From Serratia sp. FDAARGOS_506 (lineage in GTDB: Bacteria > Pseudomonadota > Gammaproteobacteria > Enterobacterales > Enterobacteriaceae), in assembly GCF_003812745.1 (NCBI RefSeq), contig NZ_CP033831.1, forward strand, positions 1,364,001 through 1,428,000: DNA of 64,000 nucleotides, read 5' to 3'. Under the pieces are notes generated by a model, which ran no database searches, was not told where the DNA came from, and saw only the letters and a list, made by a program, of their open reading frames with translations. Both the position numbers and the translations under genes were made by a program. This document shows, in pieces, positions 42,125-51,813 of the stretch. Each line of letters begins with the position of its first letter. The first letter of the stretch is position 1.

Positions 42125-43078
42125 TTGCGCTATGTCAAAACCCGAACAGCTCTGTTAATAGGCTGTCTGCTGCAGGTTTACGCTGCGCAGGCAGGAAAAC
42201 TCTCCATCGTCATCGATGACGTGGGCTACCGCCCTCACGAAGAAAACGCGGTGCTGCAAATGCCAACGGCGATCTCGGTCGCGGTGTTGCCCAACGCGCC
42301 GCATGCCCGCCTGATGGCCACCCGCGCCCACAGCCAGGGCCGCGAGGTCCTGATCCACATGCCGATGGCACCGCTCAGCAAGCAACCGCTGGAGCGCGAT
42401 ACCCTGCAGCCTTCCATGAGCAGCGAAGAGATTCAGCGCATCATCCGCAACGCGGTGAACAACGTACCCTACGCGGTCGGCATGAACAACCACATGGGCA
42501 GCGCCATGACCTCCAGCCTGCCGGGCATGCAGAAAGTGATGCAGGCGCTCGAAAGCTACCGCCTGTACTTCCTCGACAGCATGACCATCGGCAGCAGCCA
42601 GGCGACCCGCGCCGCGGCCGGCACTGGCGTGAAGGTGATCAAACGCAAGGTGTTCCTCGACGATACCGCGAGCGAAGCCGACATCCGCCGCCAGTTTAAC
42701 CGCGCGGTCGAATTGGCGCGGCGCAACGGCTCCGCCATCGCCATCGGCCACCCGCGCCCGGCGACGGTAAAAGTGCTGCAGCAAATGCTGCCGTCGCTGC
42801 CCGCCGATATCGTGCTGGTCAAACCGAGCGCGCTGCTGAACGAACCGCAGGGCAACGGCGGCGGCAGCTACGTCCCACCGCCGGTCAAACCGCAAAAACC
42901 GCAGCCGAAGAACCCGTTCAGCGGCGGCATCAAGCAGTGCAAGGTCAAGCCGCCGAAGGAAAAAATCAACGCCGGCACCGCGCTGGGCGTCATCGCCGAC
43001 GGCATCGCCACCTCGCCGCCGGTGACCTTCATCAAACGCCACTGGCAGCACTGGACGCAAGCCAAACCGCAAGCATAA
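42125..43078 (+). CDS. yibQ: Divergent polysaccharide deacetylase YibQ
   Basis: Exported protein of the divergent polysaccharide deacetylase family (DUF610), function unknown but tied by context to envC and cell-wall splitting. TTG 42125 is chosen: GGAAG lies six bases upstream, it is two bases after envC, and it gives a clean signal peptide (MRYVKTRTALLIGCLLQVYA). The domain starts at GKLSIVIDDVGYRP; VLIHMPMAPLSKQPLE, GMNNHMGSAMTS and AIAIGHPRPATVKVL are conserved. The Pro/Lys-rich tail near the C terminus is variable in the family. Confidence 0.9.
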   Translation: MRYVKTRTALLIGCLLQVYAAQAGKLSIVIDDVGYRPHEENAVLQMPTAISVAVLPNAPHARLMATRAHSQGREVLIHMPMAPLSKQPLERDTLQPSMSSEEIQRIIRNAVNNVPYAVGMNNHMGSAMTSSLPGMQKVMQALESYRLYFLDSMTIGSSQATRAAAGTGVKVIKRKVFLDDTASEADIRRQFNRAVELARRNGSAIAIGHPRPATVKVLQQMLPSLPADIVLVKPSALLNEPQGNGGGSYVPPPVKPQKPQPKNPFSGGIKQCKVKPPKEKINAGTALGVIADGIATSPPVTFIKRHWQHWTQAKPQA

Positions 43079-43102
43079 AAAAAGGGCCGGAACTCCGGCC
43101 CT
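43077..43102 (-). terminator. Terminator of kbl-tdh
   Basis: GGGCCGG (43084-43090) pairs with CCGGCCC (43095-43101). The seven A at 43077-43083, which overlap the yibQ stop codon, give a U tract on the minus strand. It may also stop yibQ transcripts weakly. Confidence 0.82.
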
Positions 43103-43119
43103 CTTCACGTCTGCCGAGA

Positions 43120-44145
43120 TCAATCCCAGCTCAGCACCACTTTACCCGACTTGCCGGAGCGCATGGCGTCGAAGCCCTGCTGGAACTCATCGATCGAGAA
43201 GCGGTGGGTGATGATCGGCGTCAAATCCAGACCAGACTGGATCAGCGCCGCCATCTTGTACCAGGTTTCGAACATTTCGCGGCCGTAAATCCCTTTGATA
43301 AACAGCCCCTTGAAGATGACCTGGTTCCAGTCGATCGACATATCCGAAGGCGGAATGCCCAGCATGGCGATGCGCCCGCCGTGGTTCATGGCGTTCAGCA
43401 GCGTGCGGAACGCCGGCGGCGCGCCGGACATTTCCAGACCGACGTCGAACCCTTCGGTCATGCCCAGCTCGGCCATCACGTCGTTGAGGTTTTCCTTGCT
43501 GACGTTCACCGCGCGGGTCACCCCCATCTTGCGCGCCAGCTCCAGACGGTATTCGTTAACGTCGGTGATCACCACATGGCGGGCACCGACGTGCTTGCAC
43601 ACCGCCGCCGCCATGATGCCGATCGGGCCGGCGCCGGACACCAGCACGTCTTCGCCGACCAGATCGAACGACAGCGCGGTGTGCACCGCATTACCGAACG
43701 GATCGAAGATCGAAGCCAGTTCATCGGAGATATTATCCGGGATCTTGAAGGCGTTGAATGCCGGGATCACCAGGTATTCCGCGAAGCTGCCCGGGCGGTT
43801 CACGCCCACGCCGATGGTATTGCGGCACAGGTGCGTGCGGCCGCCGCGGCAGTTGCGGCAGTGGCCGCAGGTGATGTGGCCTTCGCCGGACACGCGATCG
43901 CCGATGTTGAAGCCTTTGACTTCCTGACCGATCGCCACCACTTCGCCCACGTATTCATGGCCGACCACCATCGGAACCGGAATGGTTTTTTGCGACCACT
44001 CGTCCCAGTTGTAGATATGCACATCGGTGCCGCAGATCGCGGTTTTGCGGATTTTGATCATGATGTCGTTGTGGCCCAGCTCCGGCTGAGGCACGTCGGT
44101 CATCCAAATCCCTTCTTCCGCTTTCAGTTTTGACAGTGCTTTCAT
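43120..44145 (-). CDS. tdh: L-threonine 3-dehydrogenase
   Basis: Zinc- and NAD-dependent oxidation of threonine to 2-amino-3-ketobutyrate; medium-chain dehydrogenase family. 341 residues. Catalytic zinc Cys in [11 protein letters not shown] and GHEYVGEVV; structural zinc cysteines in [18 protein letters not shown]-binding [13 protein letters not shown]. Second gene of kbl-tdh, nine bases after kbl. Confidence 0.98.
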   Translation of the reverse strand: MKALSKLKAEEGIWMTDVPQPELGHNDIMIKIRKTAICGTDVHIYNWDEWSQKTIPVPMVVGHEYVGEVVAIGQEVKGFNIGDRVSGEGHITCGHCRNCRGGRTHLCRNTIGVGVNRPGSFAEYLVIPAFNAFKIPDNISDELASIFDPFGNAVHTALSFDLVGEDVLVSGAGPIGIMAAAVCKHVGARHVVITDVNEYRLELARKMGVTRAVNVSKENLNDVMAELGMTEGFDVGLEMSGAPPAFRTLLNAMNHGGRIAMLGIPPSDMSIDWNQVIFKGLFIKGIYGREMFETWYKMAALIQSGLDLTPIITHRFSIDEFQQGFDAMRSGKSGKVVLSWD

Positions 44146-44154
44146 GGTTTTACC

Positions 44155-45351
44155 TTATGCAATAACGCCAAGATCCTTACCGATACGTGTAAACGCCGCC
44201 ACTGCGCGTTCGATTTGCTCCGGGGTGTGGTCGGCGGACATCTGGGTACGGATGCGCGCCTGGCCTTTCGGCACCACCGGATAGAAGAAACCGGTCACAT
44301 AGATACCTTCCTTGAGCAACGCATTGGCGAATTCCTGCGCCAACTTCGCCTCACCCAGCATCACCGGAATGATGGCGTGATCGGCGCCGGCCAACGTGAA
44401 GCCGGCAGCGGTCATTTTTTCGCGGAACAGACGCGCGTTGGCCCACAGGCGATCGCGCAGCGCATCGCCCTCTTCCAACAGTTCCAGCACTTTGATCGAC
44501 GCGGCGACGATCGCCGGCGCCAGCGAGTTGGAGAACAGGTACGGGCGCGAACGCTGACGCAGCCACTCCACCACTTCTTTCTTGGCGGCGGTGTAGCCGC
44601 CGGAAGCGCCGCCCAGCGCTTTGCCTAACGTACCGGTAATGATATCGACGCGGCCCATCACTTCGCAGTACTCATGGGTGCCGCGCCCGTTGGCGCCGAC
44701 AAAGCCCACCGCATGGGAGTCATCCACCATCACCAGCGCCTGGTATTCGTCCGCCAGATCGCAAACCCCTTTCAGGTTGGCGATCACGCCGTCCATCGAG
44801 AATACGCCGTCGGTGGCGATCAAAATGTGGCGCGCGCCGTCGGCTTTGGCCTGCTTCAGCTGCGCGGCCAGCTCGGTCATGTCGTTATTGGCGTAGCGAT
44901 AACGCTTGGCCTTGCACAGGCGCACGCCGTCGATGATCGACGCGTGGTTCAGCGCATCGGAGATAATGGCGTCTTCCGGGCCCAGCAGGGTTTCGAACAA
45001 CCCGCCGTTGGCGTCGAAGCAGGAGGAGTAGAGGATCGCGTCTTCCATGCCCAAAAAGGCCGCCAGCTTCTGTTCCAACTGCTTGTGGCTGTCCTGGGTG
45101 CCGCAGATGAAGCGCACCGACGCCATGCCGAAACCGTGGCTGTCCATTCCCGACTTGGCGGCGGCGATCAGCGCCGGATGGTTGGCCAGCCCCAGGTAGT
45201 TATTGGCGCAAAAGTTGATCACATGGCTGCCGTCGGCGACGGCGATATCCGCCTGTTGCGCGGAGGTGATGATGCGTTCTTCCTTGAACAGCCCTTCACT
45301 GCGAGTGGCGGCAAGCTGTTGTTCCAACTGCTGATAAAAAGACGCTGACAT
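44155..45351 (-). CDS. kbl: Glycine C-acetyltransferase (2-amino-3-ketobutyrate CoA ligase)
   Basis: PLP enzyme cleaving 2-amino-3-ketobutyrate with CoA to glycine and acetyl-CoA, taking the product of Tdh directly. 398 residues of the alpha-oxoamine synthase family; PLP lysine in [14 protein letters not shown], plus [11 protein letters not shown] and [14 protein letters not shown]. First gene of the kbl-tdh operon and divergent from hldD across 240 bases. Confidence 0.98.
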   Translation of the reverse strand: MSASFYQQLEQQLAATRSEGLFKEERIITSAQQADIAVADGSHVINFCANNYLGLANHPALIAAAKSGMDSHGFGMASVRFICGTQDSHKQLEQKLAAFLGMEDAILYSSCFDANGGLFETLLGPEDAIISDALNHASIIDGVRLCKAKRYRYANNDMTELAAQLKQAKADGARHILIATDGVFSMDGVIANLKGVCDLADEYQALVMVDDSHAVGFVGANGRGTHEYCEVMGRVDIITGTLGKALGGASGGYTAAKKEVVEWLRQRSRPYLFSNSLAPAIVAASIKVLELLEEGDALRDRLWANARLFREKMTAAGFTLAGADHAIIPVMLGEAKLAQEFANALLKEGIYVTGFFYPVVPKGQARIRTQMSADHTPEQIERAVAAFTRIGKDLGVIA

Positions 45352-45547
45352 TCGGTTATCTCCAGGATTGGGCTATTTGCGGCATATTTTACTGATTTGT
45401 AACCAAACTGACGAGAATGCGCGGGAGAGAATATTAAAATTGCAGCAGATATCACGGCAAAAAGCGGACTTCAATGGCAATGCGGGATATTCGGAGCCCT
45501 TCCGCTGTTTGACGCGGCATGAAATGCTATGATAACCGCCATTGAGC

Positions 45548-45566
45548 GTGGGGCATTGTGCCCCAC
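45548..45566 (+). promoter_or_regulatory. Hairpin in the hldD leader
   Basis: GTGGGGCA (45548-45555) pairs with TGCCCCAC (45559-45566) across TTG, 25 bases before the hldD start. There is no T tract. A TATGAT at 45532-45537 could be the -10 of the hldD promoter. Role unknown. Confidence 0.45.
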
Positions 45567-45591
45567 CAGGCAGCTTAGCAGGGGTAACCCA

Positions 45592-46521
45592 ATGATTATC
45601 GTCACAGGCGGCGCCGGCATGATCGGCAGCAACATCATTAAGGCACTGAACGACAAGGGATATCGCGATATCCTGGTGGTGGATAACCTGAAAGACGGCA
45701 CCAAGTTCGTCAACCTGGTCGATCTGGACATCGCCGACTATATCGATAAAGAAGACTTTATCGCCAGCATCGTGGCCGGCGACGATCTGGGCGATATCGA
45801 AGCGGTCTTCCACGAAGGCGCCTGCTCAGCGACCACCGAGTGGGACGGCAAGTACATGATGGACAATAACTATCAGTACTCCAAAGACCTGCTGCACTAC
45901 TGCCTGGATCGCGAAATTCCGTTCCTGTACGCCTCCTCCGCCGCCACTTACGGCGGCCGCGAAGAGTTCATCGAGGAGCGCCAGTATGAAGCGCCGCTCA
46001 ACGTGTACGGCTACTCCAAATTCCTGTTCGATCAGTACGTGCGTGAGATCCTGCCGGAAGCGGACTCGCAGATCTGCGGCTTCCGCTACTTCAACGTTTA
46101 CGGCCCGCGCGAAGGCCACAAAGGCAGCATGGCCAGCGTCGCCTTCCACCTGAATACCCAGATCAACCGCGGCGAAAACCCGAAACTGTTCGCCGGCAGC
46201 GAAAATTTCAAGCGTGACTTCATCTACGTCGGCGATGTAGCTGCGGTTAACCTGTGGTTCTGGGAGACCGGCAAATCCGGCATCTTTAACTGCGGCACCG
46301 GCCGGGCGGAAACCTTCCAGGCGGTGGCCGACGCGGTGGTGGACTTCCACCAGAAGGGCGCGGTGGAATACATCGAGTTCCCGGAGAAGCTGAAGGGCCG
46401 CTATCAGGCGTACACCCAGGCCGATCTGACCAAGCTGCGCGCCGCCGGCTACGACGCACCGTTCAAAACGGTCGCCGAAGGCGTGAAAGAGTACATGGCC
46501 TGGTTGAACCGCACCGCATAA
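45592..46521 (+). CDS. hldD: ADP-L-glycero-D-manno-heptose 6-epimerase
   Basis: Last step of nucleotide-heptose synthesis for the LPS inner core. 309 residues from ATG 45592 ([14 protein letters not shown]). NAD(P)-binding GGAGMIGSN, catalytic Tyr139-x3-Lys143 (YGYSK), [11 protein letters not shown] and [10 protein letters not shown] are present. Also called rfaD. Heads the core cluster and is followed by waaF and waaC at short spacing, as in most enterobacteria. Confidence 0.98.
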   Translation: MIIVTGGAGMIGSNIIKALNDKGYRDILVVDNLKDGTKFVNLVDLDIADYIDKEDFIASIVAGDDLGDIEAVFHEGACSATTEWDGKYMMDNNYQYSKDLLHYCLDREIPFLYASSAATYGGREEFIEERQYEAPLNVYGYSKFLFDQYVREILPEADSQICGFRYFNVYGPREGHKGSMASVAFHLNTQINRGENPKLFAGSENFKRDFIYVGDVAAVNLWFWETGKSGIFNCGTGRAETFQAVADAVVDFHQKGAVEYIEFPEKLKGRYQAYTQADLTKLRAAGYDAPFKTVAEGVKEYMAWLNRTA

Positions 46522-46543
46522 GCTGAAGGAATTAACGCTGGGT

Positions 46544-47590
46544 ATGAAAATACTGGTTATCGGCCCTTCTTGGGTTGGCGACATGATGATGTCGCAAAGT
46601 CTCTATCGCACCCTGAAGGCCGAATATCCATCGGCGGAGATCGATGTGATGGCGCCGGCCTGGTGCCGCCCGCTGCTGGCGCGCATGCCGGAAGTCAATC
46701 AGGCGCTGGCGATGCCGTTGGGCCACGGCGCGCTGGGGCTCGGCGAGCGTCGCCGCTTAGGGCGTGCCCTGCGCGCCAACCGTTACGATCGCGCTTACGT
46801 TCTACCCAACTCGTTCAAATCCGCGCTGGTGCCTTTCTTCGCCGATATCCCGCAGCGTACCGGCTGGCGGGGCGAAATGCGTTACGGCCTGCTGAACGAC
46901 CTCCGCGTGCTTGACAAGGCGGCCTTCCCGCTGATGGTGCAGCGCTATGTGGCGCTGGCCTATGATAAAGGCCGCATTCAGCGCGCCGACGATCTGCCGC
47001 AGCCGCTGCTTTGGCCGCGGCTGCAGGTAAACGACGCAGAGATCGCCGAAACCGCCGCAGCTTTCAACCTGACCGACAGCCGACCGATCGTCGGCTTCTG
47101 CCCGGGCGCGGAGTTTGGCCCCGCCAAACGCTGGCCACACTATCACTACGCGACGCTGGCTCAGAAGCTCATCGAGAGCGGCTATCAAATAGCGCTGTTC
47201 GGTTCGGCGAAAGATCACGAGGCCGGCGAACAGATCCGCGCTGCGTTGCAGGAAGACGCGCGCGATTTCTGCCTTAACCTGGCCGGAAAAACCCAGTTGG
47301 AGCAGGCTGTGATCCTGATCGCATCCTGCCGGGCAGTGGTCAGCAACGACTCCGGTTTAATGCACGTTGCCGCAGCGTTGAACAAACCGCTGATAGCCTT
47401 GTACGGCCCAAGCAGCCCCGACTTCACGCCGCCGCTCTCCGACAAGGCGCGGGTGATTCGCTTGATCAGTGGCTATCACAAAGTGCGTAAGGGCGATGCC
47501 GAGCAGGGGTATCACCAAAGTTTGATCGATATTCAGCCGCAGCAAGTGTTGGACGCGCTGACGCCGTTACTTGTCGCCAGCGAGGAATAG
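46544..47590 (+). CDS. waaF: ADP-heptose:LPS heptosyltransferase II
   Basis: GT9 enzyme adding the second L,D-heptose to the inner core at the cytoplasmic face of the inner membrane. 348 residues, starting MKILVIGPSWVGDMMMSQSL, where the GDxxM region holds the catalytic Asp. The ADP-heptose site is seen in FCPGAEFGPAKRWP and VSNDSGLMHVAAAL. Two bases separate its stop from waaC. Confidence 0.97.
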   Translation: MKILVIGPSWVGDMMMSQSLYRTLKAEYPSAEIDVMAPAWCRPLLARMPEVNQALAMPLGHGALGLGERRRLGRALRANRYDRAYVLPNSFKSALVPFFADIPQRTGWRGEMRYGLLNDLRVLDKAAFPLMVQRYVALAYDKGRIQRADDLPQPLLWPRLQVNDAEIAETAAAFNLTDSRPIVGFCPGAEFGPAKRWPHYHYATLAQKLIESGYQIALFGSAKDHEAGEQIRAALQEDARDFCLNLAGKTQLEQAVILIASCRAVVSNDSGLMHVAAALNKPLIALYGPSSPDFTPPLSDKARVIRLISGYHKVRKGDAEQGYHQSLIDIQPQQVLDALTPLLVASEE

Positions 47591-47592
47591 TC

Positions 47593-48558
47593 ATGCAGGT
47601 GTTAATTGTAAAAACCTCCTCGATGGGGGACGTGCTGCATACGCTGCCCGCCCTGACCGACGCGCTGCAGGCCATTCCCGATATTCGCTTCGACTGGGTG
47701 GTGGAAGAAGGCTTCAGCCAAATCCCCACCTGGCACCCGGCGGTGGATCGCGTGATCCCGGTGGCCATTCGCCGCTGGCGCAAAAACTGGTTCGGCAACG
47801 ACACCCGGCAACAGCGCTGCGACTTCAAGCGCACGCTGCAAGAACGCCGTTACGACGTGGTGATCGACGCGCAGGGCCTGATCAAAAGCGCTGCGCTGAT
47901 CACGCGCATCGCCAAAGGCAACAAGCATGGGCCGGACTGCAAGAGCGCGCGCGAACCGTTCGCCAGCTGGTTCTACAATGTACGCCATGAGATAGACAAA
48001 CAGCAGCACGCGGTGGAACGCACGCGTGAACTGTTCGCCAAAAGCCTCGGTTACGATAAACCGAGCAGCTACGGCGATTACGCCATCGCCGCGCGCTTTC
48101 TCAGCCACCCGCCGGCCGATGCCGGCCAATATCTGGTGTTTTTGCACGCCACCACCCGTGACGACAAACACTGGCCGGAGCAGAACTGGCGCGAGCTGAT
48201 AGCGCTGACGGCCGACAGCGGGCTGAAGATCAAACTGCCGTGGGGCGCGGAGCATGAGCATCAGCGCGCGCTGCGCTTGGCGGAAGGTTTTCCACATGTC
48301 GAGGTGTTGCCGAAACTTAGCCTGCAGCAGGTGGCTGAAGTACTGGCCGGCGCCAGAGGCGTAGTCTCGGTCGATACCGGGCTCAGCCATTTGACCGCCG
48401 CGCTCGACAAACCCAATATCACGTTGTTCGGGCCAACCGATCCTGGCCTGATCGGCGGCTACGGGCAAAATCAGCATGCGTGTCGCCCATCGAACAGCAA
48501 TGACATGGCGGATATCGGTGCACAACAGGTTTATGCCTTGCTGGAACAAAGGCAATAG
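47593..48558 (+). CDS. waaC: ADP-heptose:LPS heptosyltransferase I
   Basis: GT9 enzyme adding the first heptose to Kdo2-lipid A. 321 residues with the WaaC-type start MQVLIVKTSSMGDVLHTLPA (catalytic Asp in MGD), LHATTRDDKHWPE, and SVDTGLSHLTAALDKPN for ADP-heptose binding. Third gene of hldD-waaF-waaC; downstream genes on the same strand turn AT-richer. Confidence 0.97.
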   Translation: MQVLIVKTSSMGDVLHTLPALTDALQAIPDIRFDWVVEEGFSQIPTWHPAVDRVIPVAIRRWRKNWFGNDTRQQRCDFKRTLQERRYDVVIDAQGLIKSAALITRIAKGNKHGPDCKSAREPFASWFYNVRHEIDKQQHAVERTRELFAKSLGYDKPSSYGDYAIAARFLSHPPADAGQYLVFLHATTRDDKHWPEQNWRELIALTADSGLKIKLPWGAEHEHQRALRLAEGFPHVEVLPKLSLQQVAEVLAGARGVVSVDTGLSHLTAALDKPNITLFGPTDPGLIGGYGQNQHACRPSNSNDMADIGAQQVYALLEQRQ

Positions 48559-48586
48559 ACTCGTTTTCTTAAGCTGGATATTGATA

Positions 48587-49507
48587 ATGGCGGACCAGAA
48601 ATTACTCAGTATTGTCCTCACCGCGCATAATTGCGAAGCCTACCTGGACAAAACGCTGGCCAGTTTGGTGGATTCACTTGCCGATCTGAAAGAAGGGTAT
48701 GAAATCATTCTGATTAGCGATGCTTCTACCGATCGCACGGCGGACATATTGCAGCAGTTTGCCGAGCACCGGGCGCATGCTCACCTATTCCAGGTCGATT
48801 TTCGCAATATCGGCAAAGTCAGGAATTATGGCGTTCAACAGTGTTCCGGCGACTATATCACGATGCTCGACGGGGACGATTGGCTATTGCCGGGTGCGTT
48901 GCGCGATATCGTGCCCTTCCTGGCCGCATCGCGACCTGATGTGCTGCTGACAAAGCTTAATGAAGTCCATGACGATAGCGATCTGAACGTCTCTTGGGAC
49001 GGACTGCGCCCCCAATCGTGGTCAGGCCACCAGGCAATAAAGAAATACCTCATCCACAAGGACATACAAGCGCATTTCATCGGTCAGTTCGTTAAACGCG
49101 AGCTTCTGTCAGCGCATCCTTTCCCGGCCTTCCGTTGCTATGAAGACGCTTTCCTCTTCCCAACGATATTGACGCTCAGCCAGAACACCGTTTTCTCTCG
49201 CCACAGCCCCTACCTCTACTTCAAACGAGGCAATAGTCTGTCAAATCAGATCGACAACCAAAAGATAGATCTGCTGATCGAGGCGATGGAAGAGACGGAA
49301 CGCGTGTTTGGCAAACAATACGCCAATTTACTCATGTGCCACTGGATCAATATCTTCCATCGCTATGGCCAGTCGATGGAGAATTCAGAGAGTAGAAGAA
49401 AAATCATAAGCAAGATCAAAAGCATAAACTCGCTTTCTTTCTTGCTGGATCCCGCCATTCGTCTGAGTTTCAAGAAGAAATACCTGAAGGTCCGCAATGG
49501 AAAGTAA
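48587..49507 (+). CDS. Family 2 glycosyltransferase, LPS core
   Basis: 306-residue GT-A fold transferase. N-terminal LLSIVLTAHNCEAYLDKTLASL and ISDASTDRT are classical GT2 features; MLDGDDWLLPG supplies the DxD-type metal site (about residues 97-103). No membrane helix. The C-terminal part is basic (FKKKYLKVRNGK). The start at 48587 is preceded by a weak ribosome-binding site. It overlaps the next gene by 11 bases. Donor and acceptor cannot be told from sequence; position predicts an outer-core sugar. Base composition is lower in GC than waaFC. Confidence 0.88.
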   Translation: MADQKLLSIVLTAHNCEAYLDKTLASLVDSLADLKEGYEIILISDASTDRTADILQQFAEHRAHAHLFQVDFRNIGKVRNYGVQQCSGDYITMLDGDDWLLPGALRDIVPFLAASRPDVLLTKLNEVHDDSDLNVSWDGLRPQSWSGHQAIKKYLIHKDIQAHFIGQFVKRELLSAHPFPAFRCYEDAFLFPTILTLSQNTVFSRHSPYLYFKRGNSLSNQIDNQKIDLLIEAMEETERVFGKQYANLLMCHWINIFHRYGQSMENSESRRKIISKIKSINSLSFLLDPAIRLSFKKKYLKVRNGK

Positions 49508-50519
49508 TGCTATCGATGACCTGTTTCAGTCGTTGCAAAACGCTGATGGAATGATAAAAGAAACGCTGTATGCAGGCAACTTGCATCAGAATGCGCAAGA
49601 ACAGTACCACGTCGCGTTTGGCGTGGACGGCAATTTTCTCCGCCATGCCTGTATCACCATTCAATCGCTCATTGGACAGATTGATAAAGGGCAACTTCAT
49701 TGCCATCTGATTACCTCAGAAGAGACGGTTGGCATCGCAGACACCTTACGCGCGCTTGTCACGGGTACAGCACACAGCATTCATGTACACCAGCTGCCCG
49801 AGCAATTTTTCTCCCGTTTACCTTCGACCGAATTATTCAGCAAAGCGATTTACTACCGCCTGTTGGCCCCTTATTTACTCCAAGATAAAGCCACCGTCCT
49901 GTATTTGGATGCAGATATGGTTTGCTTGAACGCCTTTACTGACTTTTATAACAGCAGGACATCCAGCGAAGAGATCGCTCATGTCGTCAGTGAAGGGGAA
50001 AAACAGGCGCCCGCCTTAGCGGCCAATATTGGCCTTCCGCCAGGAACGAACTATTTCAACTCGGGCATGCTGCTCATTAACGTTCAGCGTTGGCTCCAGG
50101 AAAAGATCAGCGCTCAGGTTTTGTCCGTACTCGAGTCGCGTGGCCATACCTTCAAATACATGGATCAGGACGCACTGAATATTGTTTTGGCGGGACACGT
50201 CAAGTTTGTTGAGAAAAAATATAACTCGATATTTATGCTTGGACATACGGAACGCGATTATCAGCTTATGCCCCCCGCTGACACTGTCTTTCTGCACTAT
50301 GCCGGTGCAGATAAGCCGTGGCAACAATGGAATAAACAAGCTGGCACCGTTTTCTACACCCGAATATATGCTAATTCGATGTGGGCTTCCCACGTTTTTG
50401 ACATACCAAAGAATGACGCTCAAGCAAAGAAAATGTATAAACTTATGCTTAGAGAGAAAAAATACTTATCATTCCTGCGTTGGTATCTAGCCTATTATAA
50501 ACTTCGTTACAGTAAGTGA
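49497..50519 (+). CDS. Family 8 glycosyltransferase, LPS core (WaaJ/WaaI-like)
   Basis: 340-residue GT8 transferase. YHVAFGVDGNFLRHACITIQ and VLYLDADMVCLN (DxD) form the UDP-sugar and metal site; NYFNSGMLLINVQRW and KYMDQDALNIVLAG are conserved acceptor-side segments. The C-terminal basic helix (KMYKLMLREKKYLSFLRWYL) fits the GT8 C-terminal extension of LPS core enzymes, probably for membrane contact. A UDP-glucose or UDP-galactose donor is likely from the family but not decided. Starts inside the end of the GT2 gene, so the two are co-translated; waaL follows ten bases later. Confidence 0.88.
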   Translation: MESNAIDDLFQSLQNADGMIKETLYAGNLHQNAQEQYHVAFGVDGNFLRHACITIQSLIGQIDKGQLHCHLITSEETVGIADTLRALVTGTAHSIHVHQLPEQFFSRLPSTELFSKAIYYRLLAPYLLQDKATVLYLDADMVCLNAFTDFYNSRTSSEEIAHVVSEGEKQAPALAANIGLPPGTNYFNSGMLLINVQRWLQEKISAQVLSVLESRGHTFKYMDQDALNIVLAGHVKFVEKKYNSIFMLGHTERDYQLMPPADTVFLHYAGADKPWQQWNKQAGTVFYTRIYANSMWASHVFDIPKNDAQAKKMYKLMLREKKYLSFLRWYLAYYKLRYSK

Positions 50520-50528
50520 GGAAACAAC

Positions 50529-51770
50529 GTGCCGACAGCATCACGTAACAGCACTATTATTTTCAACCTTTGTTTTTTTGCATTGGCGTGTGCTATTTCT
50601 CTAAATCTGCTCATTAAGGGATATCCAGAGAAGATTTTTTATCTTGTCAGCTATGTCGCCGTTATTTATACTGTCATGGTCGCATACCGTAAAAGAGAAA
50701 CGTTATACGGCAATAAACCGCTGATGCTTTTTTGCCTCTCGTTATTGCTCTTTGCCGCCAGTAAAATAATTTGGGCGCAGCTGTTTAAAGATACCCAATT
50801 TATCGATATCAGAGATAATTACCGTACCGTCGGCAAACGCTTTCTGCTCGCAGCCTTCGTGATTTTTTAATTTTATCAGTGTCGCTGTTTAATCCAAAAA
50901 AACACGCTCAAAGCCAGCATCGCCGTTCTTTTCATAGGCCTCGCTGCCGCGCTCTGGTTTGGCTATCTTTCTCGAACCGAGCTCGAACCCAGAGTGAAGT
51001 GGACCACTGATGCAGCCACTACCGGAGCCTATCTGGTTGTATGCATTTCCATGCTCGCCATTATCCTGATTCGTAAATGTTTCCAAAAATCAGCACTCTC
51101 CTTACTGCTTTTTCTCGGTATCTTTATACTCAGCATGATCATGGTACTGTTAACGGAAACTCGCGCAGCCATATTCTTTGCGCCGGTTCTCTATCTGGTG
51201 TTCTTCCTAGTCTATTACCGTGGAATAAGCAAAAAAGCACAGTCATTACTGACGGTGGTTATATTATCAGGTGCGATTACGGTATTGTATTTTTCTTGGG
51301 ATCGCATTTCCCAAATCCAAACGGATATTGCAGAATATCACACCAATAATGACACCTCAGTGGGTGCCCGCCTTTCTATCTGGAAAGCCGGTTGGTATAG
51401 CGTGCAGCCTAGCCTGTTCGGTCAAAACACAGATGACCGCTATCAGAAAGTAGAGGATTATGTTCGTTTATATGAACGGGATAACCCGGAAGCAGTGCGG
51501 AATTTAGTTTATCATTTGCATAATGACATGTTGGAAACGCTGTCGCTTCAGGGCATTTTCGGCATTTTCTCACTGCTGTGCTTCTACGGTTTCGGCGTGT
51601 ACTTTGCGGTGAATCGGCAACAGAGGTTTGAAAACGGCAATCTGCTTTTCGTTATTATTCCTGTTTTCACCTTCGGCCTTACCGACGTGGTATTGATACA
51701 GAGTAACAGCGCATTAGTGATCATTATTGCATTAGCACTTTCACTTCCGTTTTTGAAAAAAGCGCAGTAA
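50529..51770 (+). pseudogene. waaL: O-antigen ligase (waaL-like) interrupted by a stop codon
   Basis: Wzy_C-family membrane protein that would join O-antigen from undecaprenyl diphosphate to lipid A-core in the periplasm. GTG start with GAGGA upstream. The frame reads 113 codons to TAA at 50868-50870, and the same frame resumes sense for the rest (KASIAVLFIGL to the TAA at 51768-51770). Between 50868 and about 50901 the protein-like reading lies in another frame (LILSVSLFNPK). One T added to the T6 tract (50863-50868) and one A removed from the A7 tract (50896-50902) would restore a continuous protein of about 413 residues. The ligase His region YHLHNDMLETLSLQGIFG and an Arg loop (TETRAAIFF) lie in the second part. 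Either a real inactivation, a slippage-type switch, or sequencing error. Confidence 0.85.
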
Positions 51771-51776
51771 CGAACG

Positions 51777-51808
51777 CTGAGGTGCCTGGTGTTACCCCGG
51801 CACCTCAG
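51777..51808. terminator. Hairpin between waaL and the converging GT9 gene
   Basis: CTGAGGTGCC (51777-51786) pairs with GGCACCTCAG (51799-51808). T tracts are poor, so terminator activity is uncertain. Confidence 0.5.
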
Positions 51809-51813
51809 AAGTT

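Noticed and set aside
50994-51770. Treating the second half of waaL as an independent gene
   Set aside because: It lacks the N-terminal helices of the ligase family, has no ribosome-binding site at its first usable start, and is in the same frame as the upstream half.
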